58,919 nucleotides of DNA from positions 1 through 58,919 of IMG/VR virus record IMGVR_UViG_3300021964_007473; one strand, given 5' to 3'. This DNA is from a virus. This document shows, in pieces, positions 24,680 to 32,188 of the stretch. The notes under the pieces are model-generated. The model saw nothing but the letters and a program-made list of their open reading frames with translations, did not search any database and was not told where the DNA came from. A program made the translations under genes and the position numbers. The stretch's first letter is position 1. Every line of letters starts with the position of its first letter.

Positions 24680-26053
24680 ATGCTTACGATTCAGCGACCT
24701 GAAGTCGGACTCTCGCTCCTGAAGGGCGGGTCCGACCTTGTGGTTGCCGGATATGCGTCCGTCGAGTTGGTGGACAAGCAGGGCGACCTCATTACGCGGG
24801 GTGCCCTCAAGGATGCCTTTGACGGCTTCATGAAGAGCGACAAGTACCGCAACGTGCAACTCGCTCACTCCAACATTCAAGTCGGTGAAGTCATTGACTC
24901 CTACGTGGACTCCAACGGTCGCATGTGGAAGTCCGAGTGTGACGACACCGGCATGTTCGTCGTTGTGCAACTCCGCAACGACATTGAGAAGGCCCGTGAG
25001 GTTGCTGCGGAAATCCGCAAGGGCAACCTGCGCGGCTTCTCCATTGGGGGTCAGGCGTTCAAGCGTGTTCGCAAGTCTGACTCTATCCACGGAGATTACC
25101 AAGAAATCTCCAAAATGGAACTCCACGAGATTACGATTTGCGAGAAGGGGATTAACCCTGAAGCGCAGTTCAGCATCTTGAAGGAGGACACCACTATGAG
25201 TGCAGACAACGATTTGACCGACATTATGAGCCGACTTGAAGCCCGCCTCGATGCGATGGAAAAGGGCGAACTTCCTCTTGCTCTCCGTGAGAGCATGAAG
25301 GAAGAAAAGAAGGAGTCCTCGGACTCCGAAGAAAAAGAGTCCCAAAAAGACAAGAAGGAGGACGAAGACATGCCTGAAGATATGGAAAAGGGAGAATATA
25401 GCGACGTTATCACCGCTGAATACCTCTCGTGGATGGAAGACACGCTGAAGAGCGCGGGTGTTGACACCCACGCGGCCCGACTGCACTTCGACCAAATGTC
25501 GAAGGCTCAGATGGGCGGTTTCGACAACCCCGACTCCGTGGACGGTGCCGAGTACTTCGCCGGTCAGGTTCGCGGTCGCGGTCAGGAGAAGGGTAGCCCC
25601 TCGACGGGTGCCATCTCCGCCCTCACCTCCGGTGCAGGCAAGGAGCCTGCCGGTGCCCTCGGACCTGTCCAACTCGGCAAGTCCTACGTCACCGACGCCT
25701 CCGACGCTGACATCGAGGCTGCGTACGAAGTGTACAAGGCCGCTGCGCTTGAGCAGGCCTTCCGTGGCAACCTTGAGCAGCAGTTCTCTTCCCGCTTCTC
25801 TCAGGAGATGCAGGTCGCCAAGGCTGAAGCCGAGCGCAACCAATTCGATGCTCGCGCTCCGCTCGCTGAGGTACTCAAGTCCATTGAATCCCTGAGTGAC
25901 CGCCTCGACAACCTGTCCACCGGCAGCGTTGAGGTTGGCACCACCATTGCAAAGTCCTCCACGAGCGTTGAGGTCCCCACCACGGGCGACCTTGCGAACA
26001 TGTCGTGGGACGAAGTTCACACCCTCGCGGGCCGAGCGGTCCGGGGTGAGTGA
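24680..26053 (+). CDS. Prohead protease fused to scaffold
   Basis: This 457-residue protein has residues 1-170 forming an S78/HK97-type prohead protease: the opening strand VVAGYASVELVDKQGDLI, catalytic His in LAHSN (His63), Ser in RGFSIGG (Ser121), and LHEITICEKGINPEAQ closing the fold. Residues 175-235 are a highly charged linker. Residues 235-457 are helical and scaffold-like, ending with NMSWDEVHTLAGRAVRG (tag 25997-26029). Such fusions guide capsid assembly and then digest themselves. The start is ATG 24680 with GGGGAGG upstream. Codon use here and in the capsid gene is strongly biased to C-ending codons, as expected for high expression. Confidence 0.85.
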   Translation: MLTIQRPEVGLSLLKGGSDLVVAGYASVELVDKQGDLITRGALKDAFDGFMKSDKYRNVQLAHSNIQVGEVIDSYVDSNGRMWKSECDDTGMFVVVQLRNDIEKAREVAAEIRKGNLRGFSIGGQAFKRVRKSDSIHGDYQEISKMELHEITICEKGINPEAQFSILKEDTTMSADNDLTDIMSRLEARLDAMEKGELPLALRESMKEEKKESSDSEEKESQKDKKEDEDMPEDMEKGEYSDVITAEYLSWMEDTLKSAGVDTHAARLHFDQMSKAQMGGFDNPDSVDGAEYFAGQVRGRGQEKGSPSTGAISALTSGAGKEPAGALGPVQLGKSYVTDASDADIEAAYEVYKAAALEQAFRGNLEQQFSSRFSQEMQVAKAEAERNQFDARAPLAEVLKSIESLSDRLDNLSTGSVEVGTTIAKSSTSVEVPTTGDLANMSWDEVHTLAGRAVRGE

Positions 26054-26080
26054 GGAAATCAAACAAAAGGAGTGAATGAA

Positions 26081-27208
26081 ATGGCACGAGACTACATTAG
26101 GACAATTACCGACATGGAGCGGTACTTCTATGGCGCGGGTAACGCCATGGGGTACTCCTACTCCGGCAGCGAACTCTTGAAGGCTGACGCACCAATGCTC
26201 TCCACCACGGCGGGCATCTATCAGGCCATCTATGGCCGCAAGGTGTGGAGCCAACTCAACCAAGAGTTCAACGCCTTCTCCATCCTCCCCAAGCGACCTT
26301 GGGAGCGCAGCGGGTGGCGCGTCATCACGGAGCGTCCCTCCTTCGCCGTCGGAGGTGGCCTCGCGGAGAACTCGACCCTCCCCGACACCACCAAGCCGAC
26401 CTTCCAACACATCGCTGCGAAGCCCAAGACCATCGCGCACACCTTCGACATGTCGGAGACGGCGATGTTCCTTGCTGACAAGGACGACGGCCTCGGTGAC
26501 ATCCGAGCCGTGCTGAAGGAAGAGATGGGTAAGCACCACGCAGAACACATCAACAAGATGCTCACCGAGGACGTGACGACCGTTGCCGGGAACGACTTTG
26601 AGTCGCTCGACCGTGTGACCGTCGGCAACAACTCGATGGTTGCGGCTACCCACTACGACGCGGGTGACGAAGACATGTACTCGATTGACCGCAGCGCGAA
26701 CTCGTGGTCCTTCGCTGAGGACTCCGCGTCCGCGACCGCGACCGACCGTGTTCTGTCCCTCGACCACCTCGATGAAATCTTCCGCCTGACGTGGGAGCGC
26801 GGTGGCAACCCCAAGGTCATCCTGACGGGCTACGACACCCTCATGCGCTTGCAGCAACTCTTGCAGTCGCAGCAGCGGTTCCTTGAGGAAAAGCGTGTCA
26901 CCCCCACCTACAACGGTGTGAAGGGTGTGCCCGGTATCGAAGCCGGTTTCATCGTGGCGACCTACAACGGTATTCCCATCATCCCCTCCAAGGACGTTGC
27001 GAAGGACACCCTGTCCCGCATGTACTTCCTCGACACGGACTACCTGTACTTCTCCACCGCCATCCCGACTCAGTACTTTGAGTCCGGCATCGAGACGGGC
27101 GACCCCTTCGCCATCAACAGGCTCGGTCAGGAAGGCATGTACCGCACCATGGGTGAGTTGTGGACCACTTTCTTCGGTGGTCACGCTTCCATCCGTGACC
27201 TGAAGTGA
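26081..27208 (+). CDS. Major capsid protein, HK97 fold
   Basis: This 375-residue protein has the length, position (after protease-scaffold) and internal pattern of HK97-fold capsid proteins. An N-terminal helical arm comes first, then AIYGRKVWSQLNQEFNAFS. A central E-loop-like segment is rich in Gly/Pro. In the C-terminal half, PKVILTGYDTLMRLQQLL and GIPIIPSKDV fit the P and A domains, ending with GMYRTMGELWTTFFG. The ribosome site AAAAGGAGTGA is the strongest in the window, consistent with an abundant product. ATG 26081 is chosen over GTG 26072, which lies inside the ribosome site. Hundreds of copies would build the shell. Confidence 0.9.
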   Translation: MARDYIRTITDMERYFYGAGNAMGYSYSGSELLKADAPMLSTTAGIYQAIYGRKVWSQLNQEFNAFSILPKRPWERSGWRVITERPSFAVGGGLAENSTLPDTTKPTFQHIAAKPKTIAHTFDMSETAMFLADKDDGLGDIRAVLKEEMGKHHAEHINKMLTEDVTTVAGNDFESLDRVTVGNNSMVAATHYDAGDEDMYSIDRSANSWSFAEDSASATATDRVLSLDHLDEIFRLTWERGGNPKVILTGYDTLMRLQQLLQSQQRFLEEKRVTPTYNGVKGVPGIEAGFIVATYNGIPIIPSKDVAKDTLSRMYFLDTDYLYFSTAIPTQYFESGIETGDPFAINRLGQEGMYRTMGELWTTFFGGHASIRDLK

Positions 27209-27248
27209 GGTCCTTTGGAGACAAACTGAAAACAAGGAGTGATTTGAA

Positions 27249-27716
27249 ATGGCAAAGACAACTGAAAGTGAAAAGGGCTTGACCATCTCGTACGAAACCG
27301 GTGAGTTCTCGTCCGTTGAGATTCTCGTTGACCTCGACATGCGTACGGGTACGCCTGTTGAAGAGACGGGTTGGCTTGACGGCAACTCCGGCGGTTCCTA
27401 CCCCGGTGGTGGCCTCGCCACCTTTACCGCGAGCAACGCGGACGGTAGTGCGGTTGGTAGCCTTCGATTGGTGACCATTCAGTTCACCTTGGCGACGACG
27501 GACGCGGAAGTGTTCGTCTTTACTGCCGGGTGTTCCAAGATTCTCGGCGTTGTTGGTAGTTCGTTTGAGGTGGCTGACAAGACCCTCTCCATCGCCTTTA
27601 CCAACACGGGCGACGACGCTGCGCCTCCGGCCAAGACCGGTGGCTCGCTTGGTGCAATCGAGGCTCATGCTGAAGGTGCGGGAACGGGGACCATTACTGT
27701 CCTCTTGCTCAACTGA
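27249..27716 (+). CDS. Putative capsid decoration or minor head protein
   Basis: This 155-residue protein is almost all beta-prone (many Thr, Gly, Val, Ser), with no Cys cluster and no membrane segment. It contains FVFTAGCSK and closes with GTITVLLLN. A strong ribosome site (AAGGAGTGAT) precedes ATG 27249. A small beta protein immediately after the capsid gene with strong expression signals is commonly a decoration (cement) protein. I have no family match, so the role rests on position. Confidence 0.55.
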   Translation: MAKTTESEKGLTISYETGEFSSVEILVDLDMRTGTPVEETGWLDGNSGGSYPGGGLATFTASNADGSAVGSLRLVTIQFTLATTDAEVFVFTAGCSKILGVVGSSFEVADKTLSIAFTNTGDDAAPPAKTGGSLGAIEAHAEGAGTGTITVLLLN

Positions 27717-27725
27717 GGTGGTTGA

Positions 27726-28067
27726 GTGCCCGTCGTGACCTACGTGGGTCGTTCGTTTGAGCGGCGAAGGCCTGATGGCCCGAGCGTTTTCAGGCGGCGT
27801 CAGCCCATTGAGGTCAGTCAGGAGTGGCTCGACACGTGGCGTACTCGACTCCCTGAGGGTCAGTTTGTCATCGAGGGTGACGCAGGCATCACGGTGGATG
27901 AAGGAGGCGATGGCCTACCTGACGCCGGATGGACCCGCAAGGACATTCTCGCTTGGCTTGACGAACAGGGCGTGGAGTATTCCGGCTACGTGACCAAGGC
28001 GGCAGGACTTGCCTTGGTTGAGGAACACCTAAATCCGACGGCACCAACCGAAGAAACACAGGAGTGA
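27726..28067 (+). CDS. Small head protein with SAP/HeH-like C-terminal domain
   Basis: This 113-residue protein begins at GTG 27726, nine bases after the preceding stop, with GAGGTGGTTGA upstream. Residues 1-60 are mixed and basic (SFERRRPDGPSVFRRR). Residues 67-100 read WTRKDILAWLDEQGVEYSG and continue to VTKAAGLALVEEHL, the two-helix pattern of SAP/HeH/LEM-like domains often found in phage head and tail genes. It could bind DNA or a capsid partner. A second SAP-type protein sits upstream of the tail chaperones at 34055-34570. Confidence 0.6.
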   Translation: MPVVTYVGRSFERRRPDGPSVFRRRQPIEVSQEWLDTWRTRLPEGQFVIEGDAGITVDEGGDGLPDAGWTRKDILAWLDEQGVEYSGYVTKAAGLALVEEHLNPTAPTEETQE

Positions 28068-28073
28068 TGAAAT

Positions 28074-28382
28074 ATGGCAGTAACTATTGACCCCCGACCG
28101 ACCGTTTTTGGCGACCGATTCATTGTGACCGGCTCGTATGATGCCGCTGACGCAACCATTGACCTCAGCGCATTTCTCAGCAGCATTGACTTTGCAGGAG
28201 CAAACTCAAGCGGTGCTTCCGCTGCGGTGCCTATCACAGACACGGGTGCGACACCACCGTCGCAAGACGTGTACTTCCAACCAATCGTTCGGATTGATGG
28301 AACTTCATTGCGGATTGCGGCAGGGCTTGCCGACCAAGCGGCTGAAGCGGGTACTTTCTTCGCCATCGGTCGCCGCGCTTGA
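28074..28382 (+). CDS. Small beta-rich head protein
   Basis: This 102-residue protein has ATG 28074 with GGAGTGAT upstream. It is beta-prone and Ala/Thr/Asp-rich: FGDRFIVTGSYD, then PSQDVYFQPIVRIDG, ending AGTFFAIGRRA. No family was recognised. Small proteins of this type between the capsid and connector genes may be decoration or head-completion proteins. Its end supplies GAGGTGATT, the ribosome site of the next, very short gene. Confidence 0.55.
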   Translation: MAVTIDPRPTVFGDRFIVTGSYDAADATIDLSAFLSSIDFAGANSSGASAAVPITDTGATPPSQDVYFQPIVRIDGTSLRIAAGLADQAAEAGTFFAIGRRA

Positions 28383-28393
28383 GGTGATTCCTC

Positions 28394-28570
28394 TTGGCGG
28401 ACGGAGCCGTAGTGATTGGTCCTTATTCCCCTAAGGACTTCAGCGACCTTTCGACGCTGAATAGTGCCATTGCTGCTGCCGTGACCGCAGCGATTGCTAC
28501 GAATGAACTGCTCAGCGCAGAACCAATCACCGTGCTTGGGAACATCTATATCGTCGTCTCCCACACTTGA
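28394..28570 (+). CDS. 58-residue protein starting at TTG
   Basis: This small reading frame fills the otherwise empty gap between two genes. GAGGTGATT (28381-28389) stands four bases before TTG 28394, the same arrangement as at the TTG start at 1851. It ends at TGA 28568-28570, which lies in the ribosome site of the next gene. The product begins ADGAVVIGPYSPKDFSDL, continues with an Ala-rich helix and ends PITVLGNIYIVVSHT. No family was recognised. The coupling on both sides supports a real gene. Confidence 0.6.
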   Translation: MADGAVVIGPYSPKDFSDLSTLNSAIAAAVTAAIATNELLSAEPITVLGNIYIVVSHT

Positions 28571-28581
28571 GGTGAGGGACG

Positions 28582-28875
28582 ATGGGGTTTGATGCACGTT
28601 CAATCGAACTTGAAGACCTCGTTCGCGCAGGCAAGCAGGGCGTCAAGTACGACCTTGAGAACGCGGTCGTCACCAACACCGACCGGCCTCTCGCGGGCGT
28701 TACGGCGGCTCAGCGCAACCGAAATGCAAATATCGGTGATGTGCTGAACATCGGTTCAGGTACGCGGTGCGTGCATTGCGGGTTCCTCCACTTCCTGTGG
28801 CGGGCAACCTGTGGTGCGTGTGAGCGTCCCATGGAGTACAACCTCGGACACCGAGACGAAAAGAACAGGTTGTGA
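28582..28875 (+). CDS. Small zinc-ribbon protein
   Basis: This 97-residue protein has ATG 28582 with GAGGTGAGGG upstream. The C-terminal half contains CVHCGFLHFLWRATCGACE, two C-x2-C knuckles 12 residues apart, a classical zinc ribbon. The N-terminal half is charged and unrecognised. It is one of at least six Cys-knuckle proteins in the window. A role in head completion or nucleic-acid binding is possible; position does not decide. Confidence 0.65.
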   Translation: MGFDARSIELEDLVRAGKQGVKYDLENAVVTNTDRPLAGVTAAQRNRNANIGDVLNIGSGTRCVHCGFLHFLWRATCGACERPMEYNLGHRDEKNRL

Positions 28876-28880
28876 ATAAA

Positions 28881-29765
28881 ATGACGTATGTACTTGTCAA
28901 AGCAAGTGAAATGACGCCTCAGCGTCAGAAAGTGTACTACAACATTCCGAGTGGACGCCACGCCGGTATGGGGCCACACCCCCTTTCCCGTGTTGCCAAC
29001 AAACTTGCTTACCCTCAGTTGCGTGAGATGGGTTGGACGAACCAAGCCGACCCGAAGTACGGTCCTACCGCTGAGCGTCTTCGTGACCTCATCATGATGC
29101 AGATGCTCGCCAACCCTGAGATGCACGACCTTGAGTTTCAAGGCGAGCCTATGGCAATCAACCCTGAAATGCAAGCAGCAATGCAGGGTATGTCCCTTGA
29201 GGACATTTTCTCTCAAATCCCCGCTCCCGGTGAAGAACATGCAGGATTCATGACCCCGCGTCAGCAGCGAGATGCTGAGCGTGCTAACCTCATGCGCACC
29301 GGTACGAAGCAGGTGCAGACCCTTGCGGGTAAGGCAGGTCAGTCGCAGAAGTTGCAGGCCATGCAGGACCGTGCGCAGGCCAAGAACGCTGAGTCGTTTG
29401 GCTTCCCCATGCCTGAAGAAGCGCAGGGGTTGTTTGACGAAGAAGGCAAGTTGAATACGTCAATGCCTGCACCTGACATGTCGGCATCGGCTCGCGCTGC
29501 TTCTGAGGCTGCTCCTGAGGCTGCTCCTGAGGCTGCTCCTGAGGCTCCCGCTGCTGACCCGGTGAAGGAGATGCTTTCCACGCTCAGCGCAGACCAACTG
29601 CGACAACTCTTGGCTGCAAGCGGCCTTTCGATGCCTCAGTCTGCCGCCCCTCAGTTGCGCGACCCCGGTGAGGGTGGTAGCGAAGACATGTTTGGCAAGG
29701 CTTCTCGACAGTTCCGCGCTCACCGTGCGGCGTTTGGTGACGCTTGGAGCCTGATGAAATACTGA
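28881..29765 (+). CDS. Low-complexity virion-type protein ending in FGDAWSLMKY
   Basis: This 294-residue protein can start at ATG 28881 or at GTG 28872, which overlaps the previous stop. Residues 1-100 are mixed (YYNIPSGRHAGMGPHPLSRV). The middle is Met/Gln/Ala-rich and helical. APEA repeats lie around residues 206-222, encoded by a 12-bp tandem unit. The C terminus, FGDAWSLMKY (29733-29762), resembles the AW-x-x-LK part of the recurrent PMDLAW peptide and sits at the same extreme position as in two other proteins. No enzyme motif is seen. A minor head or neck protein is inferred. Confidence 0.6.
   Translation: MTYVLVKASEMTPQRQKVYYNIPSGRHAGMGPHPLSRVANKLAYPQLREMGWTNQADPKYGPTAERLRDLIMMQMLANPEMHDLEFQGEPMAINPEMQAAMQGMSLEDIFSQIPAPGEEHAGFMTPRQQRDAERANLMRTGTKQVQTLAGKAGQSQKLQAMQDRAQAKNAESFGFPMPEEAQGLFDEEGKLNTSMPAPDMSASARAASEAAPEAAPEAAPEAPAADPVKEMLSTLSADQLRQLLAASGLSMPQSAAPQLRDPGEGGSEDMFGKASRQFRAHRAAFGDAWSLMKY
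29499..29546 (+). repeat. In-frame tandem repeat coding APEA
   Basis: About four copies of the 12-bp unit GCTCCTGAGGCT (the first copy with one change) lengthen an Ala/Pro/Glu linker in the gene 28881-29765. Confidence 0.8.
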
Positions 29766-29778
29766 GGTGAGTGATTGA

Positions 29779-31365
29779 ATGCCCGTCGTCTTCAGTCCCG
29801 GTGAGCCGGAAACCCGGCCCTTGGACCCGTCGGCAATCGTGTACACCACCGCACAGAAGGTCGCTGACCTGCTCGACATTGGACCCGCAGACGCGGTGCT
29901 GATGAGTGCTGATGCGGACGCAGATGCCGTGTACATCACGGGCAACGAGTTCCGCAGCCACGGCTTTGAGGTCGGTGACCTTGTTCGGGTGTATAGCGAT
30001 GCAGACCCGTTTGGTCACGAAGACTTGGAGATTCAATCCATCGCTGCAAGTACCGCAGGGGACTCAGCAGGGAAGGGACACGTCAAAATCACCTTCACGA
30101 CCTCTCCGTTGACGGCTGCTGACTACCAAGTGGCTGACGACGGCTACATTCAGAACCAAGCCTCGTTCACCAACGGCAAGACCCGTGGTGTGACGAAAGC
30201 CAAGGTTGAGCATGTGATTCAGCGCATGCAAGACCGGATTGACAACATCACGCACAACGCTTGGCGACCCTACCTCGTCACGGCGGAGTACATCAACTTC
30301 GACACGTACAAGCCCTACCGTCGCCGCTACTACACCGATTACGTAGGTACTGCCCCGCTCATGTTCCGCAACGTACAACAAGTGTTGCGGATTGAGTTGT
30401 GGCAAGGAGACGATTACCGTGAAATCGGAGCAGCCGAAGCCCGCATCAAATTGGCAGATGTTTCGGGCTTGGGTGGAGAGAGTCTGTACGTTAGTAGTGG
30501 TAACGGTAGTGTTGGTGTTCTTTCTGTTGGTAGCGGCAGTACTGATTGGCGTGGAGACTTTGACGCAACCACGGCGGCTCAAAACCTTGCTGACCTCATC
30601 AACAAAGAAGACCGGGTGAACAAGGCAGCGGTGACGTTCAGCCCTGCGTTCACGCTTGAAGGCTCCACCTCCAACGTCGCCGTACACAACGAGTTCCTTG
30701 CGAGCGCGAACGCTGACCTTGGTACGGGAGTCGTCAAAATCACAAGCATGCGCCCCGTCAAGAGCGGTGAAACGTGCAGCATCGTGTCCACCACGGATGA
30801 CATTGTGATTGAGCAGGTGGCAGAACACACGGCTACGGTGGCTTCAGCCGTGTCGGGGACTATCACGGTGGATTCGACTGAAGGATTCGTGAATGCCGGT
30901 GTCGCCATCAACGGAGCCATCGTCTTCCGCTACACGGGCAAGACGGCAACCACGTTCACGGGCTGCGCTGACGTGGCCGGTGACCATACCGCCGTGACGG
31001 GTACCATCTCGCAGAAGACCTTCCAAGTGGACCTGCAAGGCGGCAGCAGCAGCGGCGACGTAGGCCGTCTGCGCGATTGGTGGCTTGACCCGGAGCAGGG
31101 CATCATTTACTTCAACAACTCCTATCCGTTCTTTGAATGGAACGCAATTAAGGTCGCCTACATCTATGGCGAGCGGTACATCGAGAAGGCCATTGAGGAC
31201 ATTTGCACGAAGATGGTCGCCATCGAGTTGCTGATGGCTGACGACCGCAGCGTGCTGATTCCTGAAGGTACGCAGAACATTGACCTTGCAAGCAAGGTGC
31301 AACTGTATCAGGCTGAAATTGACCGAACCTTGCCCCGCTACGTTGAGTTGGTGGTGTTTGAGTGA
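29779..31365 (+). CDS. Head-tail connector / adaptor protein with inserted beta domains
   Basis: This 528-residue protein has an N-terminal part (IVYTTAQKVADLLDIG) and a C-terminal part (ERYIEKAIEDICTKMVAIELL then PRYVELVVFE) that are helical, like adaptor proteins sitting under the portal. Between them are beta-rich segments with the repeated theme of a GFEVGDLVRV-type strand, a coil and a V-K-I-T-type strand. This theme recurs in the tail tube and giant tail proteins. The length is two to three times that of usual adaptors, owing to these inserts. Position after the head genes and before two tail-completion genes supports the call. The ribosome site is TGAGGTGA before ATG 29779. Confidence 0.55.
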   Translation: MPVVFSPGEPETRPLDPSAIVYTTAQKVADLLDIGPADAVLMSADADADAVYITGNEFRSHGFEVGDLVRVYSDADPFGHEDLEIQSIAASTAGDSAGKGHVKITFTTSPLTAADYQVADDGYIQNQASFTNGKTRGVTKAKVEHVIQRMQDRIDNITHNAWRPYLVTAEYINFDTYKPYRRRYYTDYVGTAPLMFRNVQQVLRIELWQGDDYREIGAAEARIKLADVSGLGGESLYVSSGNGSVGVLSVGSGSTDWRGDFDATTAAQNLADLINKEDRVNKAAVTFSPAFTLEGSTSNVAVHNEFLASANADLGTGVVKITSMRPVKSGETCSIVSTTDDIVIEQVAEHTATVASAVSGTITVDSTEGFVNAGVAINGAIVFRYTGKTATTFTGCADVAGDHTAVTGTISQKTFQVDLQGGSSSGDVGRLRDWWLDPEQGIIYFNNSYPFFEWNAIKVAYIYGERYIEKAIEDICTKMVAIELLMADDRSVLIPEGTQNIDLASKVQLYQAEIDRTLPRYVELVVFE

Positions 31366-31730
31366 GGGAGTTCACGAAGCAAGGCATGGCTCTTGTTGAT
31401 GGGCTTACCGAGATGTACATGAAAGACAAGAAGTTGCAGGCCGACCTGCGCGAATACTTCACGCAAGAGCCGACGAGCATGCGTGAAATGTTCCTTCGCA
31501 TCGAAGCAGGTGCGGCTGACTGTGAGTTCATTGAAGGTGAAATCATTAACGATGTGGGTGAGCCTGCGGACGAGATGATTGTTGGGGCCATAAACGACGC
31601 GGTGGACCGGCAAATGCTTGCAGCCAACCCTCAGATTCGTGAGCAGCAATTGCAGTACAAGGATGGGTTTTTCGTACCCCTTGACTACCGTGACCTGAAG
31701 GAGATGAAGCGTACGGAGGGGATTCGGTAA
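31362..31730 (+). CDS. Small neck / head-closure candidate
   Basis: This 122-residue, mainly helical and acidic protein starts at GTG 31362 overlapping the previous stop (GTGA); ATG 31386 is an alternative preceded by GAGTGAGGGAG at a longer distance. Features include QADLREYFTQEPTSMREMFL and a C-terminal basic helix. No family match was seen. Between the connector and the putative tail terminator, genes of this size usually encode head-closure proteins, which is the basis of the call. Confidence 0.45.
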   Translation: MREFTKQGMALVDGLTEMYMKDKKLQADLREYFTQEPTSMREMFLRIEAGAADCEFIEGEIINDVGEPADEMIVGAINDAVDRQMLAANPQIREQQLQYKDGFFVPLDYRDLKEMKRTEGIR

Positions 31731-32179
31731 TGGTTGCAACGTGGGATGAAGGACTCGATGTGATGGTCGAGTTGTTTCAAAACGATTGGAACCGTGCCAA
31801 CACGGGCAACTACCGTCCTGTTGTGATTGACATTACGACCACCGAGCCGGAGCATGGCAAGCGTCTTGACTTGCAGAAGCACGACTTCATCCTCCTGTAC
31901 GAAACGGCGCACAACGAAGAGGCTCCTGAGTTGTTTTACGATTTCGTGACGACGCGACTCAACATCACCGTTGATGCCCGAACGGTTAAAGGACGGAAGC
32001 ACTTGCAAAAACTTGAGAACGAGATACGACGGCTCGTCCATTCAAAGCGCAAGGGGGATGGTATCAACTTCGACCGTATGGTGTTCAAGACGCGCACCGA
32101 CTTGTCAGACCGCAGCAAACACATGCACCGGATGACATTTCAGATTGAAGTTGTAACACTTGCAGAACTGATTCCTTGA
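31730..32179 (+). CDS. Putative tail terminator / completion protein
   Basis: This 149-residue protein starts at ATG 31730, overlapping TAA of the previous gene. It has a mixed alpha-beta pattern: an N-terminal helix WDEGLDVMVELFQNDWN, a strand RPVVIDITTTEP, a second strand LNITVDARTVKG, a helix, and a final strand MTFQIEVVTLAEL. This order (helix, strands, helix, strands) and the size fit tail terminator proteins that cap the tail tube at the neck. The position directly before the tail tube gene supports it. There is no motif-level proof. Confidence 0.5.
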   Translation: MVATWDEGLDVMVELFQNDWNRANTGNYRPVVIDITTTEPEHGKRLDLQKHDFILLYETAHNEEAPELFYDFVTTRLNITVDARTVKGRKHLQKLENEIRRLVHSKRKGDGINFDRMVFKTRTDLSDRSKHMHRMTFQIEVVTLAELIP

Positions 32180-32188
32180 GGTGAGAAG

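Noticed and set aside
24650-27385. Open frame of 911 codons on the minus strand opposite the protease and capsid genes
   Set aside because: It lies antisense to two well-supported genes and its product looks like a reverse translation of their biased codons. Strong preference for C-ending codons in these highly expressed genes removes antisense stops by chance.
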